From Novosphingobium cyanobacteriorum (GTDB lineage: Bacteria > Pseudomonadota > Alphaproteobacteria > Sphingomonadales > Sphingomonadaceae), in contig NZ_JAROCY010000028.1 in NCBI RefSeq assembly GCF_029436685.1, positions 1-43,882 on the forward strand: a stretch of 43,882 nucleotides of DNA. Reading direction: 5' to 3'. The translations under genes were made by a program, and so were the position numbers. This document shows positions 16,826 to 24,786 of this stretch, in pieces. How positions within the stretch are numbered: position 1 is the first letter of the stretch; each line of letters begins with the position of its first letter. Below the pieces are notes generated by a model. The model saw nothing but the letters and a program-made list of their open reading frames with translations. It did not search any database and was not told the DNA's origin.

Positions 16826-18162
16826 TGTTCGCCGTCCTCGCCAACCGCACTTACCGGCACCTGTTGCTGGCGCAGATCATCGCGCTCGTCGGCACGGGTC
16901 TGGCTACCGTGGCGCTGGGCCTGCTCGCCTACGATCTTGCCGGCGCCGACGCCGGCGCGGTGCTGGGCACGGCGCTGACGATCAAGATGGCGGCCTATAT
17001 CGGCATCGCCCCGATCGCCGGCGCCTTCGCGGGCCGCATGCCGCGCCGGGCGATGCTGGTTTCGCTCGATCTGATCCGCGCCGCCGTAGCCCTGGCGCTG
17101 CCGTGGGTCACGGCGACCTGGCAGGTCTATGTCCTGATCTTCGTCCTCCAGGCTGCTTCCGCCGCCTTCACGCCGACCTTCCAGGCGACCATTCCCGATG
17201 TGCTGCCCGACGAAGAAGACTACACGGCGGCGCTTTCACTCTCGCGCCTGGCCTATGACATGGAAAGCCTTGCCAGCCCGATGCTGGCCGCCGCCCTGCT
17301 CACCGTGATCGGTTTCCACTGGCTGTTCGCCGGGACCGCGATCGGCTTTGTCGCATCGGCGTTGCTGGTCGTCAGCGTGATCCTGCCGGTGGTCAAGGCG
17401 CCGCCCCCGACCGGCGGCATCTATGACCGGACCACGCGCGGGACGCGCATCTACCTCAAGACGCCACGGCTGCGCGGCCTGCTGGCGATCACGCTTGCAG
17501 CCGCGGCGGGCAGCGCGATGGTGATTGTCAACACCGTCGTGCTGGTGCGCGATACGCTCGGGCTCGACCAGAGCCACGTCGCCTGGGCGCTCGGCGCCTT
17601 CGGCGGGGGATCGATGCTGGCGGCCTTCGCCCTGCCGAAGATCATCGACCGCCTCGGCGAGCGCCGTATCATGGTCGGCGCCGGGTTTGTGCTCACCGTT
17701 CTGCTCGGCGCAATGGCGCTCGCCATGCCTGGGCTGCTCGCCGCCGGTTCGCTCTGGCCCGTGCTGCTCGGTGTCTGGCTGGCGATGGGAGCCGCCTATT
17801 CGCTGACCGTGACGCCGGGGGGCCGCCTGCTTCGCCGCTCGTCGCAACCCGACGACCGGCCCGCGCTCTTCGCCGCACAGTTCGCGCTCAGCCATTGCTG
17901 CTGGATCATCGCCTATCCGCTCGCGGGGCAACTGGGGGCGCGGCTCGGGCAGCCCGCGGCATTCGCCGGACTGGCAGTGTTGGCGGCGCTGGGCGCCGTG
18001 GCCGCGCTGCGGTTCTGGCCCAGGCAAGACCCCGAGGCGCTCGCGCACAGCCACGACGATCTCGATCCCGGCCACGAACACCTGAGCACCATGCATGCGA
18101 ACGGCGCGCGCGCGCACAGCTTCGTCATCGACGAACTCCATCCCGAATGGCCGGCGCGATGA
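16825..18162 (+). CDS. MFS transporter with His-rich C-terminal tail
   Basis: Inner-membrane protein of 445 residues with about 12 hydrophobic segments and a fold like EntS/NreB-type exporters of the major facilitator superfamily. The cytoplasmic tail is His/Asp-rich (AHSHDDLDPGHEHLSTMH), which fits a metal-handling role. It is cotranscribed with the MerR regulator (1-base overlap) and with ynfA (4-base overlap), so divalent-metal export is a reasonable inference. The substrate cannot be read from sequence. Confidence 0.8.
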   Translation: MFAVLANRTYRHLLLAQIIALVGTGLATVALGLLAYDLAGADAGAVLGTALTIKMAAYIGIAPIAGAFAGRMPRRAMLVSLDLIRAAVALALPWVTATWQVYVLIFVLQAASAAFTPTFQATIPDVLPDEEDYTAALSLSRLAYDMESLASPMLAAALLTVIGFHWLFAGTAIGFVASALLVVSVILPVVKAPPPTGGIYDRTTRGTRIYLKTPRLRGLLAITLAAAAGSAMVIVNTVVLVRDTLGLDQSHVAWALGAFGGGSMLAAFALPKIIDRLGERRIMVGAGFVLTVLLGAMALAMPGLLAAGSLWPVLLGVWLAMGAAYSLTVTPGGRLLRRSSQPDDRPALFAAQFALSHCCWIIAYPLAGQLGARLGQPAAFAGLAVLAALGAVAALRFWPRQDPEALAHSHDDLDPGHEHLSTMHANGARAHSFVIDELHPEWPAR

Positions 18163-18497
18163 CCTCGGCGCTCTCAACAGTAGCGTGGTACATCGTCGCC
18201 GCCGTGGCCGAGATTGCGGGTTGCTTCGCCTTCTGGACGGTGCTGCGGCTCGATCGTTCGCCCGCATGGCTGGCAGTCGGCATCGTCTCCCTGATCGCCT
18301 TCGCCTATGCCCTGACCAGGGTGGAAGCCGAAGCGGCGGGGCGCGCCTTTGCCGCCTATGGCGGCATCTACATCGTCGCCTCGCTGGTCTGGCTGGGCGT
18401 GGTCGAACAGGTCCGCCCCGATCGCTGGGACATCGTGGGCGGCGCGATCTGCCTGAGTGGCGCCGCCTTGATCCTGTGGGGTCCGGGTAGGTCCTGA
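18159..18497 (+). CDS. YnfA family membrane protein
   Basis: A 112-residue protein with four transmembrane helices, showing AEIAGCFAFWTVLRLDRS, RAFAAYGGIYIVASLVWL and DIVGGAICLSGAALILWGPG. These match the YnfA (UPF0060) family, distantly related to small multidrug transporters. It is the last gene of the merR-MFS-ynfA unit and overlaps the MFS stop (ATGA). Its role is unknown; presence in metal-resistance operons is common. Confidence 0.88.
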   Translation: MTSALSTVAWYIVAAVAEIAGCFAFWTVLRLDRSPAWLAVGIVSLIAFAYALTRVEAEAAGRAFAAYGGIYIVASLVWLGVVEQVRPDRWDIVGGAICLSGAALILWGPGRS

Positions 18498-18539
18498 CGG
18501 CGTCGCCTGCCCTCCCAGCCCTTCGGCTTGCAGCCGCTG

Positions 18540-18800
18540 TTAGTCGAAGATTTCCTCGAGCCAAGACTTGCGACGGAAGCCGTGCTTGCCATGGCCACCA
18601 TGGCGTTCGTGCTTGCCGTAGCCAGCGTAGGGATCGGGTGCCGGTTGATCGGGCACAGGCTGCGCGGCGCTCTTTTCGATGATCTTGTCCAGTTCGCCGC
18701 GATCAAGCCAGACGCCGCGGCATTTTGGGCAATAGTCGATCTCGACGTTCTGCCGTTCGCTCATCACCAAGTCGACATTGTCACAGGCTGGACATTTCAC
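18540..18800 (-). CDS. zf-TFIIB zinc-ribbon protein
   Basis: An 86-residue cytoplasmic protein. The N-terminal zinc ribbon has CPAC at residues 3-6 and CPKC at about 24-27, followed by RGVWLDRGELDKII, the usual zf-TFIIB (COG3809) signature. The C-terminal tail is rich in His/Gly (GYGKHERHGGHGKHG). The start is GTG 18800, with AAGGGAA about 8 bases upstream; it gives the family-typical N-terminus. It converges on ynfA. The function is unknown, and the His-rich tail may bind metal. Confidence 0.82.
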   Translation of the reverse strand: MKCPACDNVDLVMSERQNVEIDYCPKCRGVWLDRGELDKIIEKSAAQPVPDQPAPDPYAGYGKHERHGGHGKHGFRRKSWLEEIFD

Positions 18801-18925
18801 GTTCGCGTTCCCTTCGGACCAGATGGGCAGATTGCCGTTGCGCGCAGAAGAAATGTAGGTGCGGCGATGAATTGCACAATCCCCAAGCACCACGCCAAAT
18901 CGAGCGATGAACGGATTGCCGCCGG

Positions 18926-19609
18926 CTACATTGGCCTCTGCCGACGGGCGACCTCCACCTGAAGTCCGGCGGCCTTCCACTCCGGAAACCCGTCCACGAG
19001 GCGGCGTGAATGGAGCCCTCGGGCACGCAATGCCGCGACAGCTTCGAACGAGAGGACGCACCATGGCCCTCTGCAATAGGCGACAACTTCCTGTCCGTCC
19101 GGCAGATCGGCGAGGCGGTCGGTGAGTTCGGACAGAGGAATATTCAGCGCGCCGGGTAAATGCCCGGCTTCGAACTCGTCGCGAGGACGAACATCGAGCA
19201 CGGTCACCAAGCCGTCCTTCATTCGCCCGATCAACTCCTCGCGCGATACCGCTTCGAGCGAATCCCGCGCACGGAAATAGTCCGTCATCACCCGGTCGAT
19301 CTCGGCGATATTGCGTTCCCCTACACGGCCAAGCGCGTGAACAAGACCGGTAACCTCGCTCTCACCCGCCAGGCTGTAGATGATCCTTTTGCCTCGCCGC
19401 TCTGCACTCACCAGCCGCGCGCGTCGCAGGATCTGCAGATGTCGCGAGGTGTTGGCGAAGGTCAGCCCGGCACGCTTCGACAGATCCTCGACGCTGCGTT
19501 CGCCCTGGGCGAGGTGCTCCAGCAACTCGATGCGGTTCGCGTGGCCAAGCGCCTGCGCCACTTCGGCGAGCTGCGTATAGATTGCCTGTTTTGGTCCCAT
19601 GCTTGACAT
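18926..19609 (-). CDS. ArsR-type HTH regulator fused to a rhodanese domain
   Basis: A 227-residue fusion. Residues about 8-95 are an ArsR/SmtB winged helix (ALGHANRIELLEHLAQGERSVEDLSKRAGL...SRHLQILRRARLV). Residues about 120-215 are a rhodanese domain (VLDVRPRDEFEAGHLPGALNIPL) with active-site loop CRGPWC (Cys179 and Cys184). The HTH half has no Cys, so it lacks the classic ArsR metal site and the sulfur-sensing Cys pair of BigR/SqrR; sensing may go through the rhodanese Cys. It is divergent from the porin-MBL-MFS unit that it probably controls. The start could also be GTG 19612 or ATG 19600. Confidence 0.88.
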   Translation of the reverse strand: MSSMGPKQAIYTQLAEVAQALGHANRIELLEHLAQGERSVEDLSKRAGLTFANTSRHLQILRRARLVSAERRGKRIIYSLAGESEVTGLVHALGRVGERNIAEIDRVMTDYFRARDSLEAVSREELIGRMKDGLVTVLDVRPRDEFEAGHLPGALNIPLSELTDRLADLPDGQEVVAYCRGPWCVLSFEAVAALRARGLHSRRLVDGFPEWKAAGLQVEVARRQRPM

Positions 19610-19628
19610 CACCGCAATTCAGGAGAAC

Positions 19629-19647
19629 ATTCCACAGAATGATTGAA
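19629..19647. promoter_or_regulatory. candidate operator of the ArsR-rhodanese regulator
   Basis: In the divergent gap, ATTC-caca-GAAT-gatt-GAAT forms a short inverted repeat plus a third half-site, AT-rich against its surroundings. ArsR-family operators are often ATTC/GAAT dyads. The position, 20-40 bases from the regulator start, is suitable, but the half-sites are short. Confidence 0.35.
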
Positions 19648-19682
19648 TGAGTCTAGGGCAGTCGAGCCGAGAGTGCAATGCG

Positions 19683-20996
19683 ATGATCGAACATCATGCT
19701 CCATGCCGTCCTCGCTCCGTCAGCCGCATTCGATGCCGCTTGCCTGGGCGCGCTTCCTCCCGCCTTCAACTCGCAGCGGTCCCGGCGACGTTTCTGGCGG
19801 CATTGGCTTGGTCTGCGCCAGCCAACGCGGCGCCTGGCGATCCGGTCGCTCTCGGCGACGGGGTTACAATCGATCCGATCGTCGAAGGCCGTCTGCGATA
19901 CGAAGGCGTGGATCAGCCCACGGCGAAAGCGGATGCCATGACTTTGCGGTTGCGCGCTGGTTTCGAGCTGAAGCACAGCAGCGGTCTTTCGTTCCTTGCC
20001 GAAAGCGAAGGCACGCTCGGCATCGTGAACGATTACAACGCCTTTCCCTTTACCATCGCCAACAGCCAGCGGCGGCCACAGTTCGCCACGGTGGCCGATC
20101 CGATGAACATCGAACTCAACCGGCTGCAATTGCAATACAGGTCCGCCAAGGCGACGGTGACCGTCGGCCGACAGCGCATCGCGCTCGACGACCAGCGCTG
20201 GATCGGCGCGGCCGCCTGGCGGCAGAACGAACAGACGTTCGATGCCGTTCGCGGCGAAGCACGAATCGGTCCGCTGAACCTCGATGCCGCTTACGCTTCG
20301 AGCCAGCGAACGGTGTTCGGCATCGATGCTGGGCCGCGCCAGTCCTTTGACGGCGATTTCATTATGCTGGGCGCCGGAGCCAAGGCGGGGCCGGTCGCGG
20401 TCAAGGGCTTCGCCTACCTGCTCGACTACGACAATGCCCTGTTCGCGGCCAACAGCTCGCAAACCTACGGTGTGCGCGCCACCGCCACCCTGCCGGTCGG
20501 GCGCATCGTGAAGGCGAACCTGGCTGGCAGCTGTGCGCGCCAATCGGACTATGGCGGCAATCCGGCCAGCTACTCCGCCGACTACGCCGCGCTGCAAGCG
20601 GCACTTGTCGTAAAGGATCTCACCGTAACCGGAGGGTGGGAACTACTGGGATCGGACAATGGCCGGGCGGTACAGACGCCGATGGCCTCGCTGCACCCCT
20701 TCAATGGTTGGGCCGATATGTTCCTGACGACGCCCAATACGGGGCTCAAGGATTATTATGGTTCGCTTGCCTACCGGTTTTCCGGTGTGAAGGCCTTGCC
20801 CGGCCTCAATGCCAGCCTTGCCTATCACCGCTTCGACAGCGCCACGGGCGGCCTTCACTACGGCGATGAATGGGACGCGAGCCTCGGCTTCAAGCTCGGC
20901 CGAGCCACGATCCTCGCCAAATATGCCGATTACCATGCCGAACAGATGGCCACGGACACCCGCAAGGTCTGGCTGCAGGTCGAGTTCGGATACTGA
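19683..20996 (+). CDS. outer-membrane beta-barrel porin (alginate-export-like)
   Basis: About 437 residues with an N-terminal export signal (LAAVPATFLAALAWSAPANAA) that begins well inside the frame, and alternating beta strands to a C-terminal aromatic end (KVWLQVEFGY), the mark of an outer-membrane barrel. Segments such as IELNRLQLQYRSAKATVTVGRQRIALDDQRWIGAAAWRQ resemble alginate-export/porin family proteins. The true start may be downstream of ATG 19683, because about 28 residues precede the hydrophobic core. It heads the unit followed by the MBL hydrolase and MFS genes. The substrate is unknown. Confidence 0.72.
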   Translation: MIEHHAPCRPRSVSRIRCRLPGRASSRLQLAAVPATFLAALAWSAPANAAPGDPVALGDGVTIDPIVEGRLRYEGVDQPTAKADAMTLRLRAGFELKHSSGLSFLAESEGTLGIVNDYNAFPFTIANSQRRPQFATVADPMNIELNRLQLQYRSAKATVTVGRQRIALDDQRWIGAAAWRQNEQTFDAVRGEARIGPLNLDAAYASSQRTVFGIDAGPRQSFDGDFIMLGAGAKAGPVAVKGFAYLLDYDNALFAANSSQTYGVRATATLPVGRIVKANLAGSCARQSDYGGNPASYSADYAALQAALVVKDLTVTGGWELLGSDNGRAVQTPMASLHPFNGWADMFLTTPNTGLKDYYGSLAYRFSGVKALPGLNASLAYHRFDSATGGLHYGDEWDASLGFKLGRATILAKYADYHAEQMATDTRKVWLQVEFGY

Positions 20997-21037
20997 CCGC
21001 CCATTGCTCGCGAAGAGCAAACAAGGAGTCCCACCCC

Positions 21038-21778
21038 GTGATCCTGCGCCAGTTCCTCCATCGCGAGCCCATCGGCATTTCCTACCTGTTCGGTTGCGGG
21101 GGACAGGCAATCTGCGCGGTGGTCGATCCCGTCGGCGCAATCGAGCCCTATCTGCGCGCCGCCGAGGAGGGCGGCATGCGGATTGCCTATGTGATCGACA
21201 CGCATGTGCATGCCGACCATGTCTCGGCGGGGCGCGTTCTCGCCGAAGCGACAGGTGCGGACTGCGTGCTGGGCGACAAAGCCGATGTCGGCTTTCCCCA
21301 CCGCGCGGTTACGGATGGAGAAGTTCTGCCGCTCGGCAATGTGACAGCCCAGGTTCTACACACGCCCGGACACACGCCCGAGCACATCTGCCTTCTGGTC
21401 ACCGATCACACGCGCACCGAGGAACCCTGGTTCGTGCTGACCGGCCATACACTGATGGTCGGTGACATGGGGCGCACCGAACTCGCGACCAGCGCCGAAG
21501 ACGGCGCACGCAACCTGTTCCGCAGCGCCGCACGGCTCAGAGAATTGCCGGACCATGTCGAGGTTCTGGCTGGTGCCTATGCCGGCTCGGTTTGCGGCCG
21601 GCGGCTTAGCGGCAAGCCTTGGTCCACAATCGGCTTCGAGAAGCGTCACAACGCTGCCTTTGCCATCACCGATGAAGACGAATTCGTGCGGGAAATGCTC
21701 ATCGAGATTCCCCCGCCGCCACCTGAGGCCGCCCGGTTGAGGGCTATCAATGGCGGCCTTGCCGTGCCGGCCGAGTGA
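21038..21778 (+). CDS. MBL-fold hydrolase, persulfide-dioxygenase-like
   Basis: A 246-residue metallo-beta-lactamase-fold enzyme. The metal motif THVHADHVSAG (HxHxDH), the following HTPGHTPEH, the Asp of VGDMGRTELA and the late His of EKRHNAAF are all present, as in ETHE1/Blh persulfide dioxygenases and related hydrolases. The GTG start at 21038 has AGGAG 9 bases upstream. With the neighbouring ArsR-rhodanese regulator it suggests sulfane-sulfur or persulfide handling, as in BigR-type regulons, but the rhodanese or DUF442 partner enzymes are absent. Its stop overlaps the next gene. Confidence 0.82.
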   Translation: MILRQFLHREPIGISYLFGCGGQAICAVVDPVGAIEPYLRAAEEGGMRIAYVIDTHVHADHVSAGRVLAEATGADCVLGDKADVGFPHRAVTDGEVLPLGNVTAQVLHTPGHTPEHICLLVTDHTRTEEPWFVLTGHTLMVGDMGRTELATSAEDGARNLFRSAARLRELPDHVEVLAGAYAGSVCGRRLSGKPWSTIGFEKRHNAAFAITDEDEFVREMLIEIPPPPPEAARLRAINGGLAVPAE

Positions 21779-23091
21779 CCATGCCGGTCGCCCCCACGGT
21801 TGGACGCACGGTCCGGCTCGGCCTAAAGGAAAACTGGCCGCAATTCGCGCTGCTGGTGCTGGTCAACGCCTTCGTCGGCGGCATGGTCGGGATCGAGCGC
21901 ACGGTGGTGCCACTGATCGGGGCCGAGCAGTTCCACCTCGCCTCGACGACGCTGATCACCTCGTTCATCGTCAGCTTCGGCGTGGTCAAGGCCTTCGCCA
22001 ACCTGGTCTCTGGCCAGCTTGCCGACGCCTGGGGCCGCAAGCGCGTGCTGGTGCTGGGCTGGCTGTTCGGCCTGCCGGTTCCGTTCATGATCATCGAGGC
22101 GCCAAGCTGGGAATGGATCGTCGCCGCCAATGCGCTGTTGGGGATCAATCAGGGGCTGGCCTGGTCCATGACGGTGATCATGAAGGTCGATCTGGTCGGC
22201 CCGAAGTCGCGCGGACTTGCGGTCGGCCTCAACGAGTTCGCGGGCTACCTGGCGGTCGGAGTGACCGCGTTTCTGACGGGCTACCTTGCCTCCCGCTATG
22301 GCCTGCGCCCGGTCCCCATTTACCTTGGTATTGCCTATGCGGCGCTGGGTCTGCTGTTCTCGATCCTGCTGGTGCGGGACACGCGCGAACACGTCCGGGT
22401 CGAGACTGAAGCCCATCCCCGCCAGGAATCGACCGTAAGCTTTTCGGAAGTCTTCGCGCTGACCTCGTTCCGCAATCGCAATCTGTTCGCGGCATCGCAG
22501 GCCGGTCTCGTCAACAACCTCAACGACGGCATGAGCTGGGGCATCTTTCCCCTGTTCTTCGCGTCGCTCGGCCTGGGCGTCGAACGCATCGGACTGCTCA
22601 AGGCGCTCTATCCGGCAAGCTGGGGCTTGCTCCAGGTGGCGACCGGCCCCTTGAGCGACCGATGGGGCCGCAAGGGTCTGATTGTCAGCGGCATGTGGGT
22701 TCAGGCCGCAGGCTTGGTCGTCACCGGCCTGGGCAACCATTTTGGCTGGTGGGTTCTTGGCAGCCTGATGCTCGGGATTGGCACGGCCATGGTCTATCCA
22801 AGCCTGATCGCCGCCGTCTCGGACGCGTCGCACCCCAGCTGGCGCGCACGGTCGCTCAGTGTCTACCGCTTCTGGCGCGATCTGGGTTACGCCATCGGGG
22901 CCTTGTCAGCCGGGCTGATCGCGGACGCATTCGGGTTTGCCGCCGCAATTTTGTCCATCGGCGGACTGACTTTCCTTTCAGGCGTCATCACTGCGATCGC
23001 GATGCGCGAAACCACACCTCGCGCAGAATTGCCGCCCTCATCCGTCAATTCTGACGCAGATCAATGTGCAAGTCGTTCGCAACATCAATAG
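21775..23091 (+). CDS. MFS transporter
   Basis: A 438-residue major facilitator with about 12 helices. The loop 2-3 signature is GQLADAWGRKRVLVLG and the mirrored loop 8-9 signature is GPLSDRWGRKGLIVSG. The GTG start overlaps the MBL stop (GTGA); ATG 21781 is an alternative. It lies in one unit with the porin and the MBL hydrolase, so it may move the same sulfur- or metal-related compound across the inner membrane. The C-terminus is a soluble tail of about 25 residues. Substrate not determined. Confidence 0.82.
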   Translation: MTMPVAPTVGRTVRLGLKENWPQFALLVLVNAFVGGMVGIERTVVPLIGAEQFHLASTTLITSFIVSFGVVKAFANLVSGQLADAWGRKRVLVLGWLFGLPVPFMIIEAPSWEWIVAANALLGINQGLAWSMTVIMKVDLVGPKSRGLAVGLNEFAGYLAVGVTAFLTGYLASRYGLRPVPIYLGIAYAALGLLFSILLVRDTREHVRVETEAHPRQESTVSFSEVFALTSFRNRNLFAASQAGLVNNLNDGMSWGIFPLFFASLGLGVERIGLLKALYPASWGLLQVATGPLSDRWGRKGLIVSGMWVQAAGLVVTGLGNHFGWWVLGSLMLGIGTAMVYPSLIAAVSDASHPSWRARSLSVYRFWRDLGYAIGALSAGLIADAFGFAAAILSIGGLTFLSGVITAIAMRETTPRAELPPSSVNSDADQCASRSQHQ

Positions 23092-23133
23092 TAATGTAAG
23101 TCGCATACCCATTTAGCAAGCAGGAGAAGAAGC

Positions 23134-23541
23134 ATGTCGAAGTTTGCCCAGTCCCGTTCAGGCTTGGCCATTCTCGCTGGGTTCGCAAGCCTGACCATCA
23201 GCGGCCTTGTGGTCGCCGCAGAAGCTGGAGAGCACCCAGCGGCCCAACAGGTACCGCAGGCGATGGGACCGGTGCATCGTCAGGCCATGGCCGGCATGAT
23301 GCGGCAAATGCAGCAATGCATGAGCGAGGAAGGAAATACCGGCGAAACCGGCCGTGAGGCAATACGCGCGCGCATGAGCCAGCGCATGCACAAATGCGCC
23401 GAAGAGATGATGCCTGCGGGAATGCCGCATCATCAGGAAGGCAAGGAAGACGAAGGCACCGAAGGCAAACCCGAGGCTGGCGAGCAGCATCATGCCGCGC
23501 CCGGCGGCGAGGCCGCCCCCAAGAGCGATGCGGGGCATTGA
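23134..23541 (+). CDS. Met/His-rich exported protein of unknown function
   Basis: A 135-residue protein with a signal peptide (ending VVAAEA). The mature part is rich in Met and Gln (MAGMMRQMQQCMSEE), has a second Cys in RMHKCAEEMMP, and ends in a charged His/Glu/Gly tail (MPHHQEGKEDEGTEG). AGGAGAAG precedes the ATG. Two Cys, many Met and His in the periplasm suggest soft-metal binding, but I do not recognise the family. It precedes the SHOCT gene by 58 bases. Confidence 0.7.
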   Translation: MSKFAQSRSGLAILAGFASLTISGLVVAAEAGEHPAAQQVPQAMGPVHRQAMAGMMRQMQQCMSEEGNTGETGREAIRARMSQRMHKCAEEMMPAGMPHHQEGKEDEGTEGKPEAGEQHHAAPGGEAAPKSDAGH

Positions 23542-23599
23542 GCGGGTTGGACTGTCCCATGCGAACCGCTGCTCGAGCATTCCGCGGAAGGAGGCTACG

Positions 23600-23941
23600 A
23601 TGAAACGGTCCATTCAATTCGCCGCAATAACGGGCACGACGCTTGCGCTGTGGCCGGCACTCGCTGCGGCACAATCATCGGCCTGGGACCGTAACCACGG
23701 ATACGGCCCGCACATGATGGATACCACGGGAGGCTGGGGGCACGTGATACTTGGTCCACTGTTCATGATCCTTGTCGTTGCGGCGCTCATTGCCGCGGTT
23801 GTTCTGGCGGTGAAGTGGCTGGGATCGGGTTCGCAAGGCCCCCGTCGGCCAGACGCCCTCGACATCCTCAAGGAGCGCTACGCACGCGGCGAAATCGACA
23901 AGGATGAGTACCAGGAACGGCGCAAGACTCTCGAGGAGTAG
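23600..23941 (+). CDS. SHOCT domain membrane protein
   Basis: A 113-residue protein. It has a signal-like segment (residues about 8-24, ending LAAAQ), a linker with HMM and GWGH, one transmembrane helix (about 49-74) and a C-terminal SHOCT domain (ALDILKERYARGEIDKDEYQERRKTL, 86-111). SHOCT domains are short helical modules thought to mediate oligomerisation. A strong GGAAGGAGG lies 6 bases before the ATG. Such proteins recur in bacterial copper and metal clusters without a defined role. Confidence 0.85.
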   Translation: MKRSIQFAAITGTTLALWPALAAAQSSAWDRNHGYGPHMMDTTGGWGHVILGPLFMILVVAALIAAVVLAVKWLGSGSQGPRRPDALDILKERYARGEIDKDEYQERRKTLEE

Positions 23942-23949
23942 CCGTCGCG

Positions 23950-24681
23950 GTGCGAACGCCGGACGAGGCCCCGGAGGCTCGGACCCGCGACATGGGTGGC
24001 GGCTCATTCGAAGAGTCTTACGCAAGCTGGCGTGCGTCGACGCTCGGCCGGATTACCGATGGGCTGGAAGTCGGCCTGATATTTGACCTCTTGGGGGACG
24101 TGAAGGGTCTTGACGTCCTTGATGTCGGTTGCGGCGACGGCGCGTTGATGGCGGAGCTATCTCGTCGCGGCGCGACAGTTTCGGGGGTGGACCCCGATGC
24201 ACGCGCAGTGACCGCCGCACGGCGCCGCGCGGACACCGAAGGTCATTCCTACACGGTTCTGGCGGGACGGGCCGAAGCGCTCCCCTTTGCGGATGCCTCG
24301 TTCGATTGCGTCGTCGCTATAGCGGTCCTGTGCTTCGTCGAGAGACCGGAGATCGCGCTGGCGGAGATGAACCGCGTCCTCAGGCCGGGAGGACGGCTGG
24401 TCCTTGGTGAACTGGGCAAGTGGAGCATCTGGGCCGCGATCAGGAGAATCAAGGGCTGGTCGGGTTCGCGGACATGGCGCGCGGCACGGTTCAGGACTTC
24501 GCGCGAACTGCGGCGGCTCGTCGCAAGTCAGCGGCTCGAGCTGCGGCGCATCGAAGGTGCGATCTTCTATCCGCCGTTCGCCCGTGCCGCCCGGCTCATG
24601 GCACCGATCGACGGCTGGCTTGGCCGGCGCGGTATCGCGGGAGCCGCATTCATCGCGCTATGGGCGCAAAAGCCTGGATGA
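23950..24681 (+). CDS. class I SAM-dependent methyltransferase
   Basis: A 243-residue enzyme. SAM motif I is VLDVGCGDGALMAEL (about residues 56-70), followed by VSGVDPDARAV and the post-motif ALPFADASFDCVVAIAVLCF and RVLRPGGRLVLGELG, typical of UbiE/COQ5-like methyltransferases. It has no Cys pattern like arsenite methyltransferase, and the substrate is unknown. The GTG start at 23950 sits 8 bases after the SHOCT stop, so the two are probably cotranscribed; ATG 23992 is an alternative. It could act on a small metabolite or a quinone-like lipid. Confidence 0.8.
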   Translation: MRTPDEAPEARTRDMGGGSFEESYASWRASTLGRITDGLEVGLIFDLLGDVKGLDVLDVGCGDGALMAELSRRGATVSGVDPDARAVTAARRRADTEGHSYTVLAGRAEALPFADASFDCVVAIAVLCFVERPEIALAEMNRVLRPGGRLVLGELGKWSIWAAIRRIKGWSGSRTWRAARFRTSRELRRLVASQRLELRRIEGAIFYPPFARAARLMAPIDGWLGRRGIAGAAFIALWAQKPG

Positions 24682-24732
24682 CCCGCTCTGAAGGTCTTGC
24701 CCCGCATCCATGTTGACAGACCGCTATTGTTA

Positions 24733-24749
24733 TTGCAACTCATTAGCAA
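24733..24749. promoter_or_regulatory. Fur-like dyad upstream of the TonB-dependent receptor
   Basis: TTGC-aactcatta-GCAA, an inverted repeat in an AT-rich patch 38 bases before the proposed start. It resembles Fur-type boxes found before TonB-dependent receptors, and a TTGACA lies just upstream (24713-24718). The assignment rests on similarity only. Confidence 0.45.
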
Positions 24750-24786
24750 CTTAGGGCGCGAGCGATTCGCATCAGGGGGTATATCG

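Noticed and set aside
17236..18564. 442-codon open frame antisense to the MFS gene
   Set aside because: Arg/Gly/Asp-rich shadow crossing three real genes.
19562..19580. another CTGCGTAT (near 19571) as a fourth ECF promoter
   Set aside because: It lies inside the ArsR-rhodanese coding region and has no GAGGG 13 bases upstream.
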